Positions 24,108-33,345 of a DNA stretch of 64,000 bases are shown here, piece after piece. The notes beneath the pieces are model-generated. The model made no database searches. It was given only the letters and a program-made list of their open reading frames with translations, and had not been told where the DNA came from. Position 1 is the first letter of the stretch; each line of letters begins with the position of its first letter. Origin of the DNA: Chromobacterium sp. IIBBL 290-4. GTDB lineage: Bacteria > Pseudomonadota > Gammaproteobacteria > Burkholderiales > Chromobacteriaceae. The DNA is taken from contig NZ_CP100128.1 in NCBI RefSeq assembly GCF_024207115.1, positions 4,712,001 to 4,776,000 on the forward strand. The letters are read 5' to 3'. The translations under genes were made by a program, and so were the position numbers.

Positions 24108-26541
24108 AATGCTCAATGAACTCCTCTATCGCGCGTTTGGGATCCTGGCCACGCTCCATGGCCTCGATCACGACATTCCGTTCCGCATCCTTGGTCGAAT
24201 ACAGCACTTGAGTGAATCGGTCCACAATCAACCTTGCCACGCCATATTCTCCGCCAGGGCCAATTACCATTACTTCCGAATAACGTCCTGGCACAGTGTG
24301 CACCGATCTCATCAATTGAAAGCCATATGGATCCAGTTCCAACAGGCGCTCGGTTTCAATGGACGCAATGGATTCCGGACGTTGGGCCAACACCAGCCGA
24401 AAGGGCGAGTTTGCGGCAATCGCCATGCCGGCTTTGGAGTGATACAGGTCGTCGATTTTCTGAGTGATGACCCCAAGCGCCCCTTTTTCTTTGCGCACTT
24501 TTCGCGCCAGCGCCGCCATGAACCCGGCAGCCATCGGATCATCCAGTTTTTCCCAAGCCTCATCGACCAGCAGCAATTTCTTGGCATTCAAGCCGGCCAC
24601 ATACATTTCATGGGAAACCCTCAGCATCAATGCAAACAGCACAACCTGAGCCAGATGCTTTCGATTGCCCAACTCCTTCATTTCCAGGACCATGAAGCGT
24701 TTGCTTAGATCCAGGCTGTTTTCACCCTCGAACCAGCGGCCATAATCCCCCCATTGAGTGAATGGATGCAGCATCTCTCCCAGTTTGATGGCTGACTCGT
24801 TATCCTGATTGCGTAAATAACCGTAAATATCGGTTACCGTCATCGCGGTGCCTCTAGCTTGAAAACTGGCCAGAATACCTTCGCGTATTCTTGCCCTCTC
24901 GTAATCCCCCAGCAGATCGGTGGGCGCAGCCATTTTGGCGACAATCTCGACCAGCCCATCCATTTCCTCTTCTAACGACACGATATTGGTAAAAGGATTA
25001 AGGCAGACATCGCTATCTGGCTTGAAAGCGATAAACTCCCCTCCCAGGCATTGGGCCAACTTGTAATACGACCAGCCATCATCGATCACATACACCCGTG
25101 TATCAGGGTCCTGCGACAAATAACTTTCAATGATATGGTTGGCCAATACCGACTTGCCCGCCCCGGACTCCGCATTGATCGTGAATGAATAAGCGGTGGG
25201 AGAATCATAAAAATCCAGCATGAAAGGGGAATTCCGCCGGGTATGCAGCATAATGGCTCCGCCCGTGCCCGTTCCTCTCCACTCACCCAACAAGGGCAAA
25301 AAATTGAGCGCCTGCTTTACGCTCATAGTCCGCCAACGCTGGCATTGGCTCATCGACTCGCCGCTGACAAAGCCGGGTAAAGAATTCCAGAACATTTCAT
25401 AGCGAATGCGCGCCTCCTCTTGCACTTGCAAGTTGAAATCGCTGTAAATGGCCTGTACGCCCCCAGCCTGCCGGCTGACCTCCTCTTCGCTGCGTCCCCA
25501 CAAGGTGATGGTGAGGAACATTTCGCACATCGTGCCGCCGCGGGCGATTTCATCGGAAAGCAGATCGAAGTCGCGTTTCTTCAATCCCAATATCGGGATA
25601 ATCCTTGCCGTGGGCCCGAAATATTGCCAGTTGATGGCCGCGGCCTTGGTCTTGATCGCCGCCTTTTTCATTGCCTGATCTGGAAAGTGCAGGCAGGTCG
25701 TCACCATGAATGGAATCTTGATTTGATTGCTCATGCCAGCAGGATCGCCGGCAATACGCATCATCCTGGCAAGCGCCATATGCTCGGGCAGAATATGCGG
25801 ACTCAACACCCGGATATGATTTTGGCCTGCCGGGGACTCCACAACGATGGACTCTCCGGTTTTACGGCTAGGATTGAGCGTTTGCCCCGGACTCAATATC
25901 TGTTCTCGCAACAACAGGTGAGGGTCCACGCCGATATCTCCATGATCGAGATATGGATTGAAGCAACGCCGCAGCAAGCGCAGGACGCTTTCCTCATCCA
26001 TGGACTCGACCTGGATGTCCAGGGAACGCAGCGCGCTCTCGAATTTTCCCGACAGGTCGACGAATTCTTTGAAGTCGCTTGCTTGAGGCTTGTTTTTTTG
26101 ACAAGGAATCTTCAAGCAAATAATGGCCTCAGGCTCCATCAGCAACGAGCCTTGCTCGTTCAGTACCGGCGCTTCTGTCGCCTGCCTGAAGAATTCGATG
26201 CGTTTTTCGCTAGTCGCCTCCAATAGCGAATTATCATAGCCCTGCACATATCCCTTGCGCCGGGGACGCGCATATATGCCGATGGCGCCGCTGATATTAG
26301 GCGTCATCAGGTAGTGAAACGATACCAGCGCGCCATCCGGCAAGCCGATGGACAATGCCGCAGCTATGCGCTTTCTGGTTTCGTCATTGCAGCCAGTCAG
26401 AAACTGGGAATGAAATATTCGGCATAAGAAGCCGTCATCGCTGACAAAACTATGGGTTTCCTCGTCGTAGCACAGCAACGGAAAGGCTTCGCTAGCGCGA
26501 AACCTTTCCGCTGCGCGAGCAACTCTTGTTGCAATAGCCAT
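24100..26541 (-). CDS. traC: TraC, type IV secretion ATPase (VirB4 family)
   Basis: 813 residues from ATG 26541. The frame upstream covers the pilin gene, so this start is preferred. Walker A NAESGAGKS lies near residues 455-463 and Walker B KLLLVDEAW near 655-663. The N-terminal half has TraC features: ASEAFPLLCYDEETHSFVSD, the long helical insertion, and RWRTMSVKQALNFLPLLGEW. The C-terminal segment includes GVITQKIDDLYHSKAG. TraC is the membrane-associated ATPase that powers pilin extraction and substrate transfer in F-type systems. F TraC is ~875 residues. Confidence 0.95.
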   Translation of the reverse strand: MAIATRVARAAERFRASEAFPLLCYDEETHSFVSDDGFLCRIFHSQFLTGCNDETRKRIAAALSIGLPDGALVSFHYLMTPNISGAIGIYARPRRKGYVQGYDNSLLEATSEKRIEFFRQATEAPVLNEQGSLLMEPEAIICLKIPCQKNKPQASDFKEFVDLSGKFESALRSLDIQVESMDEESVLRLLRRCFNPYLDHGDIGVDPHLLLREQILSPGQTLNPSRKTGESIVVESPAGQNHIRVLSPHILPEHMALARMMRIAGDPAGMSNQIKIPFMVTTCLHFPDQAMKKAAIKTKAAAINWQYFGPTARIIPILGLKKRDFDLLSDEIARGGTMCEMFLTITLWGRSEEEVSRQAGGVQAIYSDFNLQVQEEARIRYEMFWNSLPGFVSGESMSQCQRWRTMSVKQALNFLPLLGEWRGTGTGGAIMLHTRRNSPFMLDFYDSPTAYSFTINAESGAGKSVLANHIIESYLSQDPDTRVYVIDDGWSYYKLAQCLGGEFIAFKPDSDVCLNPFTNIVSLEEEMDGLVEIVAKMAAPTDLLGDYERARIREGILASFQARGTAMTVTDIYGYLRNQDNESAIKLGEMLHPFTQWGDYGRWFEGENSLDLSKRFMVLEMKELGNRKHLAQVVLFALMLRVSHEMYVAGLNAKKLLLVDEAWEKLDDPMAAGFMAALARKVRKEKGALGVITQKIDDLYHSKAGMAIAANSPFRLVLAQRPESIASIETERLLELDPYGFQLMRSVHTVPGRYSEVMVIGPGGEYGVARLIVDRFTQVLYSTKDAERNVVIEAMERGQDPKRAIEEFIEHYG

Positions 26542-26545
26542 AGGA

Positions 26546-26932
26546 TTACAGCAAGGTTCCGGCCAATTGAGCCGGCAGGATCGCCGCGCCGACGATGGCA
26601 TCCAGAACATCAGGGCCATAGTTCGCAGCCAAAGCGATGCCGATCCCCACCATCACGCTGACAACCGATTGCCTCACGACCGCCAATCCCAAACCGACGG
26701 CCAGAGAACTCAGCGCGATCACCTTGCCCAAGATGCCCTTCATCCACCCCATCAAGGTCTGCTGAATCGCAGCGAATTCAGTCCCGGACCCTGCGCCGGC
26801 ATATGCCATGGCGCTTAGACACAATAGGGCGACCAATGAAACCAACAACATCGCCAGCACCCACTTCTGCACCTTCTGCTTGGACCTTGCCTCCTGGCCT
26901 TGGCAAACGCCCTGCATGGTCATTGCTGCCAT
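26546..26932 (-). CDS. pilin (TraA/VirB2-like)
   Basis: 128 residues from ATG 26932, which has a strong aagggagaaa ribosome site; ATGs upstream in frame lack one. A long leader with a hydrophobic core (WVLAMLLVSLVALLCLSAMA) ends at a probable cleavage site AYA/GAG. The mature ~75 residues contain two hydrophobic helices (GKVIALSSLAVGLGLAVVRQ and SVMVGIGIALAANYG) separated by a short turn, as in F pilin. The gene lies between traV and traC rather than at the operon head as in F. The S26 peptidase gene downstream may process it. Confidence 0.85.
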   Translation of the reverse strand: MAAMTMQGVCQGQEARSKQKVQKWVLAMLLVSLVALLCLSAMAYAGAGSGTEFAAIQQTLMGWMKGILGKVIALSSLAVGLGLAVVRQSVVSVMVGIGIALAANYGPDVLDAIVGAAILPAQLAGTLL

Positions 26933-26985
26933 TTTTCTCCCTTTCCTTGGTTTATCATCACGGAAACACAAAAATACCAGCTTAA

Positions 26986-27441
26986 TTATTCTTTTGCACC
27001 ATTTTGTATGTCATTGGCTTTTTGTTCGACCTGCAAAGGGGTCAAAAGCGGTATTTCCGCCACAGACCTCTCTCCAAACGACCATTGACGAGGCGTAACT
27101 TCGGTAAACACGTAGCCTGGCCAATGCAATTGGCTGGCCTCATCGACATAAGGCGCAACCCAGACCCGCAGCACGCTGGCGGGCTCCAGCACCGGCGCCG
27201 GTCCCGCCAAGGCCGGAATCAGCGCGGAACGCGGGAATACGCCTCCGCCAAGCCGCGCGGCGTCCTTGCCCTCGCCCAAACTCCCTTCCGTCATTTGGTA
27301 CACGGCGGAAGGCGTCTTGCACACCACGCCGCTGGGCATGCCGGGGCAGGAGAAGTCGCCGCTTCCCAGGCCTATAGACGAACAACCGCTTAAGACAACA
27401 AACAAAACCAAAAAGGTGAAAAAAAATCTAGCGTCCATCAT
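26986..27441 (-). CDS. traV: TraV, outer-membrane lipoprotein of the secretion core
   Basis: 151 residues with signal and lipobox LSGC at about 17-20 (FLVLFVVLSGCSS). Conserved TraV cysteines follow in DFSCPGMPSGVVCKT. The rest is Pro-rich and ends in a charged tail. TraV anchors the TraK-TraB core complex in the outer membrane, like VirB7. It sits between traB and the pilin gene, 8 bases after traB. It is near the expected ~170-residue length. Confidence 0.9.
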   Translation of the reverse strand: MMDARFFFTFLVLFVVLSGCSSIGLGSGDFSCPGMPSGVVCKTPSAVYQMTEGSLGEGKDAARLGGGVFPRSALIPALAGPAPVLEPASVLRVWVAPYVDEASQLHWPGYVFTEVTPRQWSFGERSVAEIPLLTPLQVEQKANDIQNGAKE

Positions 27442-27448
27442 GCCGTCC

Positions 27449-28942
27449 TCAATTTCTGATGTTCGGATCGCTCGCGCTGAACCGGCCTAGCTGGGTGCGC
27501 GCCGATGGTTTGGCGCTCTGCAACCTCAAGGAACTGCCTTTGGTGATAATGATTTCCACCTTGCGGGCCGCGTCTATCTCGATCACAGGAAACATTTCCT
27601 TGGCCATGTCCAGATAGAACTTGGACACATTGTCCAGCGCAGACGAAGCGCCTTGATAAGCCCCTGCCGATAAGATGTCGGAGGCATTGGGAGTCTGGGT
27701 CTGGATGGAGCCGCTCAAGGCGCTGGTATTCAAGCCTATGATGGGTTGCGGCTTCAGCGCCTGCGCCAAACCGCCAAAAAGACCAGATGCCATCGACGCG
27801 GCCAACAGCGAGCCCTGCTTGGACACCAGCCGCCCCCTCACGCCAACCTTGCCATCCTCGCCGACTACATAACCATTCAGCGCTGTTTCTATCACCCCGC
27901 CATCCTTGCGCACGCAGGACAGCAACTCTGTCCGCAGTTGCGCCCTCTCCGTCGACATCACGCCATAACCCGAGGCCATGGCGAAGCACTCCCGCAGATC
28001 CAACCTCGCCCGGTTTGGCAGAATGGAAACCGTCTTCAGCCTTATCAAAACAGGCGTGGGATTTTTCTGCGCATACGCGGCTGTCGGCGCATCCATGCCA
28101 TTCAGCAGCACGCCGGTCATCATGGCGCCGGCGGGCAGCCAAACCGAGTCCCCTCCGGAAGCGCCCTCGCCCGTCACCGCACTCATCGCTTCGCCCAGCC
28201 CGCTGCCAGCTGGTTCGGCGCCATCCTTGCGCGCAGGTGTCTGCGCAGAAGCCGCTCCCTTGGCAAGCGGCCCATTTGGCTCATGCGACGCAGCCGGTTG
28301 GCTAGCCGCAGCCCTATCCGCCTCCCCCTTGGCTTGAGCCTGTTGCTGCAAGGCCTGCCGCGCGCTGTTGGACATCACTCGAAATCCGCCTTGCGTGACG
28401 GACCGACCCTCATTTTTGGCCGTCGCGGGAGGCGGTCCATCACTCAAAGGCACGGAAGGCGTCAGCGGCGAGCTCAAGGCCGGCGGGCCATTGCCTAGCG
28501 TGGATGGCGGGCCATTGCGCGGCGCATCGGACGGCGCCGGTTTAGCCTCCAACATCTTGACCCTGTCCCGCAATTGAGCCAACTCGCCGGAAGACGCCCC
28601 GGAGTCCGACTTCAACTGTTCGGCGACTTTCTCGCTGACATCGCTAGCCAGCTCGCTCATCTGGCGATCATTCTTGGTCAGGATCTGTTTGATCCTTTCA
28701 ATCTCCCCTTGCTGAGCGGTCAACTGTCCGCCCAGGCTTTCCAGATTCATGTCCCGCCGGGAGCCGGTCATGACATGCGTTTCTATCGTGGTCGGTTTGA
28801 CGACCGGCGGTTTGCGCATTTCGCCGAACCGCAGCACCAGATACGAAACCAGACCCAGCGCCGCCAATACCGAAACCACCATCAAAACGCGCTGACTCTG
28901 CGGGCTTAACTGCTCCCAGCGACTGCGAATGGCATCCTTCAC
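27449..28942 (-). CDS. traB: TraB, VirB10-like core-complex scaffold
   Basis: 497 residues from GTG 28942, overlapping the traK stop (GTGA), with a gggatgga ribosome site. A short cytoplasmic N-terminus leads to one membrane segment (QRVLMVVSVLAALGLVSYLV), then a coiled coil (about 75-150) and a Pro/Ala-rich spacer. The C-terminal beta-barrel domain (~255-497) carries VWLPAGAMMTGVLLNGMDAP, the conserved cysteine-bearing ECFAMASGYG and LLSCVRKDGG, and VEIIITKGSSL. TraB spans both membranes and couples energy to channel opening. Confidence 0.95.
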   Translation of the reverse strand: MKDAIRSRWEQLSPQSQRVLMVVSVLAALGLVSYLVLRFGEMRKPPVVKPTTIETHVMTGSRRDMNLESLGGQLTAQQGEIERIKQILTKNDRQMSELASDVSEKVAEQLKSDSGASSGELAQLRDRVKMLEAKPAPSDAPRNGPPSTLGNGPPALSSPLTPSVPLSDGPPPATAKNEGRSVTQGGFRVMSNSARQALQQQAQAKGEADRAAASQPAASHEPNGPLAKGAASAQTPARKDGAEPAGSGLGEAMSAVTGEGASGGDSVWLPAGAMMTGVLLNGMDAPTAAYAQKNPTPVLIRLKTVSILPNRARLDLRECFAMASGYGVMSTERAQLRTELLSCVRKDGGVIETALNGYVVGEDGKVGVRGRLVSKQGSLLAASMASGLFGGLAQALKPQPIIGLNTSALSGSIQTQTPNASDILSAGAYQGASSALDNVSKFYLDMAKEMFPVIEIDAARKVEIIITKGSSLRLQSAKPSARTQLGRFSASDPNIRN

Positions 28943-29880
28943 TCCATCCCTCCTTCGCCGGGCTTGCCTCGCAGCAAGAACAAATTGGTCGCTTGGCCAG
29001 GCTCAAGGCGGAGCTGCGGATAGAAATAGACAGCCTTCACGCCCCGCTCGTAAAACGTAGGCTCGGTCAATGTCACCTCCCGCTCGCCACCGTTGACCAC
29101 CCGGTATTGGTAGACATCGAACTCGGCGCCTGTCCAACGCGCCACCCCGCTGGCGACCAGGCTGCCAAGCCGAGCAGGCGGCGTCTGAATCGAGGCTTTG
29201 GTAAAACCTGCAGGTATGCGGTCACGGACAGTTTGCCGCGCGATCTCAGTCAGAGACCCGACATAAGTATCCTGTTTGGGACGATTTGAGCCATCCGGAG
29301 CGGAAAGACCGGCCCCCTCCGGTTGCGCGATGATGATCTGTCCCGGCACATCCCGCGGCACCAGGGTCAAGGCGATCACCGGCGAATGCGGATTCTGCTT
29401 ATCCGTAATGAAGATACCGAATGGCTGCGCCCCCTTCGGCGCCACATATACATTGCTGCCAATCGCAGTGATGTCGGCATTAGCCTGGTTGTCCACCACT
29501 TCGGGATCGGCGAACGGCGTCCGGATCATGGACGGCTGGGTGGCGGAAATTGAGACCAGTTCATTCACGCCATCAGGCGAACGCAGAATCACAGGCCGGG
29601 AGCCGCTCGCGGCCATGCCAGGCAATGCCCCCCTTCCTTTTGCTGTGGCCGCCTTCTTGCTCGCCACGGGCACAGGCGCCAGGTTCGTCACAGGAAACCT
29701 CGGCAGAGCCCCTTCGCCGGCTGGCGGGGATGAAACGGCAGCGGGGCTGGCATTCTGCGGCGGCAAGCCATCTATTTTCACGACTTTGGGTTCGGCATCC
29801 ACCGGCAAATCCGGAACCGCGCCCCACGCGCCCCCGCTTAGCAGGACGAGCCAGGCCATCTTCACGAATCGAAATCTCAA
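28939..29880 (-). CDS. traK: TraK, VirB9-like secretin-type core protein
   Basis: 313 residues with a signal peptide (AWLVLLSGGAWG). A Pro/Ala-rich segment follows, then the TraK N-domain (VISATQPSMIRTPF-like SISATQPSMIRTPFADPEVV) and IFITDKQNPHSPVIALTLVP. The C-terminal beta domain ends in YFYPQLRLEPGQATNLFLLR. TraK forms the outer-membrane ring with TraV and TraB. The stop overlaps the traB start. F TraK is ~240 residues; the extra length is in the N-terminal spacer. Confidence 0.93.
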   Translation of the reverse strand: MRFRFVKMAWLVLLSGGAWGAVPDLPVDAEPKVVKIDGLPPQNASPAAVSSPPAGEGALPRFPVTNLAPVPVASKKAATAKGRGALPGMAASGSRPVILRSPDGVNELVSISATQPSMIRTPFADPEVVDNQANADITAIGSNVYVAPKGAQPFGIFITDKQNPHSPVIALTLVPRDVPGQIIIAQPEGAGLSAPDGSNRPKQDTYVGSLTEIARQTVRDRIPAGFTKASIQTPPARLGSLVASGVARWTGAEFDVYQYRVVNGGEREVTLTEPTFYERGVKAVYFYPQLRLEPGQATNLFLLRGKPGEGGME

Positions 29881-29883
29881 ACC

Positions 29884-30603
29884 TCACTCCTTGCTGATAA
29901 TCGGACGATCCACCCCATTGGGCATGCCTTCTCCACTGGGTTTCGGATTGGACAAATGCTCGGGAATCGGATCGCCTGGACGTAATTGATTCTGCCGATA
30001 CCACTTGGCTGTACGCGGCGTCGTGCCTTTATAAGAGTTGAATGCCGTAATCAGCGGGCGGCCATTGGCCATTTCAAACCGAAATTCATACACCACGCTT
30101 TGCATGTCGGTGGAGGCCACGGATTTGCCGAACTCGACATTGGACTGGGCGGATGTCACCAGCGAACCGACAACAAACACCTTTCGCGACTCGACTTCAT
30201 AAGACACCTGCGATGGCGTGAAAAAAGTGATGTTGGTGCCGCGCTGGAAAATAGGATCATCGGCCATCGCTGTCAGCTGGATGCGCACCGGTCCATAAAC
30301 TTCCCGGCTCATCAGCGTGCCAAGCATGGCTTTGACGAATTCCACGGTCTTGGGCGTGACATTGGCGACCAGCGTCGCCACATAGAGTCCGAAGCCCTTG
30401 TAATAGTCGGCATTCGCCTCATCCCAGCTCAGCTCCAATTGTTTGTCCATATGCGGGGGCACCAGCACCAGCCGCTCGCGGCTGTCTATCAGCTTGACCA
30501 CCAGACCGGCCAGGCAAATCGCCAGCAAAAAGTTCGACCAGGCGAGCAAGCGATTAGACGCGATCGTGCGGTCCCATGAGGATCGCAAGTCTGACCACTT
30601 CAT
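29884..30603 (-). CDS. traE: TraE, VirB8-like inner-membrane assembly protein
   Basis: 239 residues. One membrane segment near residues 20-40 (LLAWSNFLLAICLAGLVVKL) is followed by a periplasmic VirB8-like domain with HMDKQLELSWDEANADYYKG, VKAMLGTLMSREVYGPVR and ITFFTPSQVSYEVESRKVFV. The C-terminal ~30 residues are a Pro-rich tail. Its ATG overlaps the traL stop (ATGA). The order traL-traE-traK-traB-traV matches F. Confidence 0.94.
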   Translation of the reverse strand: MKWSDLRSSWDRTIASNRLLAWSNFLLAICLAGLVVKLIDSRERLVLVPPHMDKQLELSWDEANADYYKGFGLYVATLVANVTPKTVEFVKAMLGTLMSREVYGPVRIQLTAMADDPIFQRGTNITFFTPSQVSYEVESRKVFVVGSLVTSAQSNVEFGKSVASTDMQSVVYEFRFEMANGRPLITAFNSYKGTTPRTAKWYRQNQLRPGDPIPEHLSNPKPSGEGMPNGVDRPIISKE

Positions 30604-30878
30604 TCGTGATATTCCTTGATCGTCCCGTAGGGGAATCGTTTATTCAAATCCAGCAAGCCCGCCGAGTACGCCATATGCATCAGCAATCCATTCAAATGCG
30701 CCAGCTTGAAGCGACTGAAACGCCAGGTGAAAAACAGCGCCGGCGGCATCAGATACGTCATGGAGTCCGTCAGAATGCCCACGCCCATCAAGAGAAACAG
30801 CGGCGCGACCTCGTCAATTTCCCAGAAAAAAAATTGGACCGGCCTGTCCACATAATTTGGAATCGCCACTTCTTCCAT
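30600..30878 (-). CDS. traL: TraL, VirB3-like inner-membrane protein
   Basis: 92 residues with the TraL signature IPNYVDRPVQFFFWEIDEV near the N-terminus, a hydrophobic hairpin (APLFLLMGVGILTDSMTYLM), and a conserved LPYG-like C-terminus (LLDLNKRFPYGTIKEYHE). The start has a ggagggataa ribosome site. TraL/VirB3 cooperates with the TraC ATPase at the inner membrane. First gene of the standard traLEKBV block; the OmpA-like gene ends at the adjacent base. Confidence 0.94.
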   Translation of the reverse strand: MEEVAIPNYVDRPVQFFFWEIDEVAPLFLLMGVGILTDSMTYLMPPALFFTWRFSRFKLAHLNGLLMHMAYSAGLLDLNKRFPYGTIKEYHE

Positions 30879-31499
30879 TTATCCCTCCTCCTTCATGACA
30901 ATGCGCAGCTCCGCGCGCCGATTCAATGCTCTTCCCTGCTTGCTCCGATTGCTGGCGATCGGCCATGCCTCACCCTCGCCCCGCCAGCGGATGATGTCTG
31001 CGGCTACCCCTTTGTCCACCAGCCATTGCCTGACGCTCTGGGCTCGCTTCTGCGACAGCCGCTGATTCGCTCGGCGACCGCCAATAGAGTCGGTATGCGC
31101 GACGATCTCCACGCTATCCGCCTCTTGCGCCATGGCCCTCCATTGCCGCAATTTGCCTTGCGCTTCCGGAGACAGGCGCGCAGAGGCAAAAGCGAACGTC
31201 AGCACTTTTTGAACCGTGCGGACCTTGAGCGGCGCAGCCCCCCTCCCGACAGTTTCCGGATCCGACGCCACCTCCCACTCCCACTCGCCCTCTTGATCGG
31301 CGTAGGGCGATCCTTGCCACAGCACGGTTTGATATTCGCTGCGGATGATGGCCACATCGGAGGGATGCTCTAGCGCCAGCTCCCGAAATACCGCCGACGG
31401 CCTGTTTTCCCCTCTCCATCCGGGGTCTGTCGCCGTGCCGCACGCGCCCAGCGCCAGCAAGGCTATCGCGCCAGCCATGCGCGTTGATGTCTTACCCAT
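30879..31499 (-). CDS. OmpA-like peptidoglycan-binding lipoprotein
   Basis: 206 residues from ATG 31499, chosen for its ggggag ribosome site and lipoprotein signal (MAGAIALLALGACG, lipobox LGAC). The longer upstream frame has no signal. Residues ~100-205 are an OmpA C-terminal domain: TFAFASARLSPEAQGKLRQW, VEIVAHTDSIGG, NQRLSQKRAQSVRQWLVDKG, and NRRAELRI. The Asp in HTDS and Arg in NRRAE normally bind diaminopimelate in peptidoglycan. It would anchor the outer-membrane part of the machine to the cell wall. It is not part of the classical F set. Confidence 0.88.
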   Translation of the reverse strand: MGKTSTRMAGAIALLALGACGTATDPGWRGENRPSAVFRELALEHPSDVAIIRSEYQTVLWQGSPYADQEGEWEWEVASDPETVGRGAAPLKVRTVQKVLTFAFASARLSPEAQGKLRQWRAMAQEADSVEIVAHTDSIGGRRANQRLSQKRAQSVRQWLVDKGVAADIIRWRGEGEAWPIASNRSKQGRALNRRAELRIVMKEEG

Positions 31500-31846
31500 C
31501 TTCTCCCCATCCACAAGATTCCGGCCCACAACAAGAAAATTCCAAAAACATAGCCAGAGAAAAACGCCTGCTCGACATGCTTCAGCAAAATGGGCGTAAA
31601 AGCGGGCGGCCAACCCTGATAGCCAGCCGGCCTGCGCGCGCACAGGCTGGCATTCGCCCCGCCCAGAGTCAGCCCCGAAGCCAGGCCCGACCAGGCGGGG
31701 TGCGCCACCGCCATCAAGGACTCGTATACGCCCGCTCGAGCGTCTCCCGGCGCCGCGCACATTGCCGCCGGCGCCGCATACTGACGCCAGCCTGCGCACC
31801 ACATCAGGATGGCGCATGCCGCCATCGCGCATAGACGACGCATCAT
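31463..31846 (-). CDS. unrecognised membrane protein of the secretion operon
   Basis: 127 residues from ATG 31846, which overlaps the stop of the DsbC-like gene (ATGA). An N-terminal hydrophobic segment (LCAMAACAILMWCAGW) may be a signal or anchor. A second is at ~97-113 (FSGYVFGIFLLWAGILW), followed by a basic C-terminus (GRRWVRHQRAWLAR). The middle holds two cysteines (AMCAAP, SLCARR) that could form a periplasmic disulfide. It overlaps the OmpA-like gene start by 37 bases. I recognise no family; position implies an accessory envelope component. Confidence 0.65.
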   Translation of the reverse strand: MMRRLCAMAACAILMWCAGWRQYAAPAAMCAAPGDARAGVYESLMAVAHPAWSGLASGLTLGGANASLCARRPAGYQGWPPAFTPILLKHVEQAFFSGYVFGIFLLWAGILWMGRRWVRHQRAWLAR

Positions 31847-32706
31847 TGCAACCCCGCCACCACGTTCAAGCCTGGGTAGCCATTGAAAATCCGCACCGCC
31901 TTGCCATCGTGGAAAACCAGCAAAGGCGAAGATTTGACGGCGGATTTTTCGATGAAGCGAGAGACCTGCTCCAACTTGAACGCGCCCTTTGCGGCCCACT
32001 GCTTGTCCGTCGACAGCTGTCCGTTCCCCAAGCGTTTCAATGCCTCTATGCCGCCGCCGAAAATCGCCGCCGCGCTCTGCGTGGATGCCGGCGCGCCGAA
32101 CGAAAACGGGATCCAGCGCACCCGCATCCGCCCGGTGTTTTGCGGCAAGCCCACCCAGGCATTGATTTCGCGTATCGCCGTCTGGCAGGCCGCGCATTGA
32201 GGCTCGACAAATACGCTCAATGTGCGTCGGCCGCTTCCGACATCGATGCTAGGCAACGCCAGCACCTCCTGGATGGCGACTCTCCGCTCCAGATCGCCGT
32301 TTTCGCGCTTCATATCGGCTATCAACTTGTCCGTCGCTTGCGAACGCGCCTCCATCTCTTTGCTTAAGCGCCCCGCCAGCTTGCCCACATCGCTGCCCGG
32401 GGAGAACATCGCCAAAGCGTCAGCGGTCAGATTCTTTCTTGACTCCAGATCGATGACCTGCCCGAACACGATCATTCGCGCATTGCTGTCGGTGTACAGC
32501 ACCGCGGGTTGCCCAGGCTGCCCCTTCATTTCTCCCGCGATGCCTATCAGCCCGCCCGGAGCTCGGAAAAACTTGGGATTCTTGATGCCCTGCAACAAGA
32601 TTTGCGCGCGCTGCATCCATGCCGCATCCGGCGTGAAAACATCCACCTTTGCAGCCTGCGCAGTCAGGCAGACTGACAAGAAGCCCAGAAGCCATGCTTT
32701 TTTCAT
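31843..32706 (-). CDS. DsbC/DsbG-like periplasmic thiol protein
   Basis: 287 residues with signal peptide (AWLLGFLSVCLTAQA). The N-terminal ~110 residues resemble the DsbC dimerisation region. A coiled stretch follows, then a thioredoxin fold with active-site-like CAAC (FVEPQCAACQTAI) near 170, and the cis-Pro segment SSPLLVFHDGKAVRIFNGYP. It would isomerise or reduce disulfides in TraN, TraU, TraH and related cysteine-rich secretion proteins. It follows the DsbA-like gene by 6 bases. Confidence 0.82.
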   Translation of the reverse strand: MKKAWLLGFLSVCLTAQAAKVDVFTPDAAWMQRAQILLQGIKNPKFFRAPGGLIGIAGEMKGQPGQPAVLYTDSNARMIVFGQVIDLESRKNLTADALAMFSPGSDVGKLAGRLSKEMEARSQATDKLIADMKRENGDLERRVAIQEVLALPSIDVGSGRRTLSVFVEPQCAACQTAIREINAWVGLPQNTGRMRVRWIPFSFGAPASTQSAAAIFGGGIEALKRLGNGQLSTDKQWAAKGAFKLEQVSRFIEKSAVKSSPLLVFHDGKAVRIFNGYPGLNVVAGLQ

Positions 32707-32712
32707 CGACGC

Positions 32713-33345
32713 TCACCTTGCGACATATTGCGAAATCAGACCGTTAGCCAATTGCAGCAACAGCTTGTAATCACCATTGCTGTGCCCTGCATGAATCAGA
32801 TAACGCCCCATGATGGCCAGCGAAGGGGTGTACTCCACCTTGTAAGCCCGGGTGCGTTGCAAGGCCATGTCCGCGAACGCCTGCACTTTGCCGCCTCGGA
32901 CAGCTTTGTCGACAGCCGCGCGATTGATGCCAGCCCGATCGAGCGCCTCTAAATAAGTAGCCGGCAAGCTGGAGGGCCGATTGGCGTCCTGCACCAAGGA
33001 AAACGCATGGCCGCAGAAGATCCCTAACTTCTCGGGAGCGACCTCTCGAACCGCGTAGAAGAACAATGCGGGCGTCACATCCGCTCGCCCAGTCAGAACG
33101 GGAACCGACTCAAACAACAAACCGCCAGGCAAGCTTTTGCCCCAATAAGCGAAATTCCCGCTCATCTCACGACAATAAGGGCAGGTAAAAGTAAAGAATT
33201 CCAATACCTTTTTGCCGTCCACCATGAATGGCCTGGGCAATTCCATGCCCGGCATGGGCGGCTGTTCCCGCCCCCATGCCAAAGCCGATGCCAAAGGCAG
33301 CGCCGCCAGCGCCATGGCGCGACGGCGGGAAACATCAATCGTCAC
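32713..33345 (-). CDS. DsbA-like thiol oxidase
   Basis: 210 residues from GTG 33345 (ribosome site aaggag), overlapping the end of the ATPase gene. The N-terminal SRRRAMALAALPLASALAWG looks like a signal peptide with Tat-like arginines. The thioredoxin domain has FFTFTCPYCREMSGNFAYWG with the CPYC active site and a VEYTPSLAIMGRY cis-Pro segment, the DsbA pattern. It probably introduces disulfides into the many Cys-containing Tra proteins. The ~190-residue mature length is normal for DsbA. Confidence 0.88.
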   Translation of the reverse strand: MTIDVSRRRAMALAALPLASALAWGREQPPMPGMELPRPFMVDGKKVLEFFTFTCPYCREMSGNFAYWGKSLPGGLLFESVPVLTGRADVTPALFFYAVREVAPEKLGIFCGHAFSLVQDANRPSSLPATYLEALDRAGINRAAVDKAVRGGKVQAFADMALQRTRAYKVEYTPSLAIMGRYLIHAGHSNGDYKLLLQLANGLISQYVAR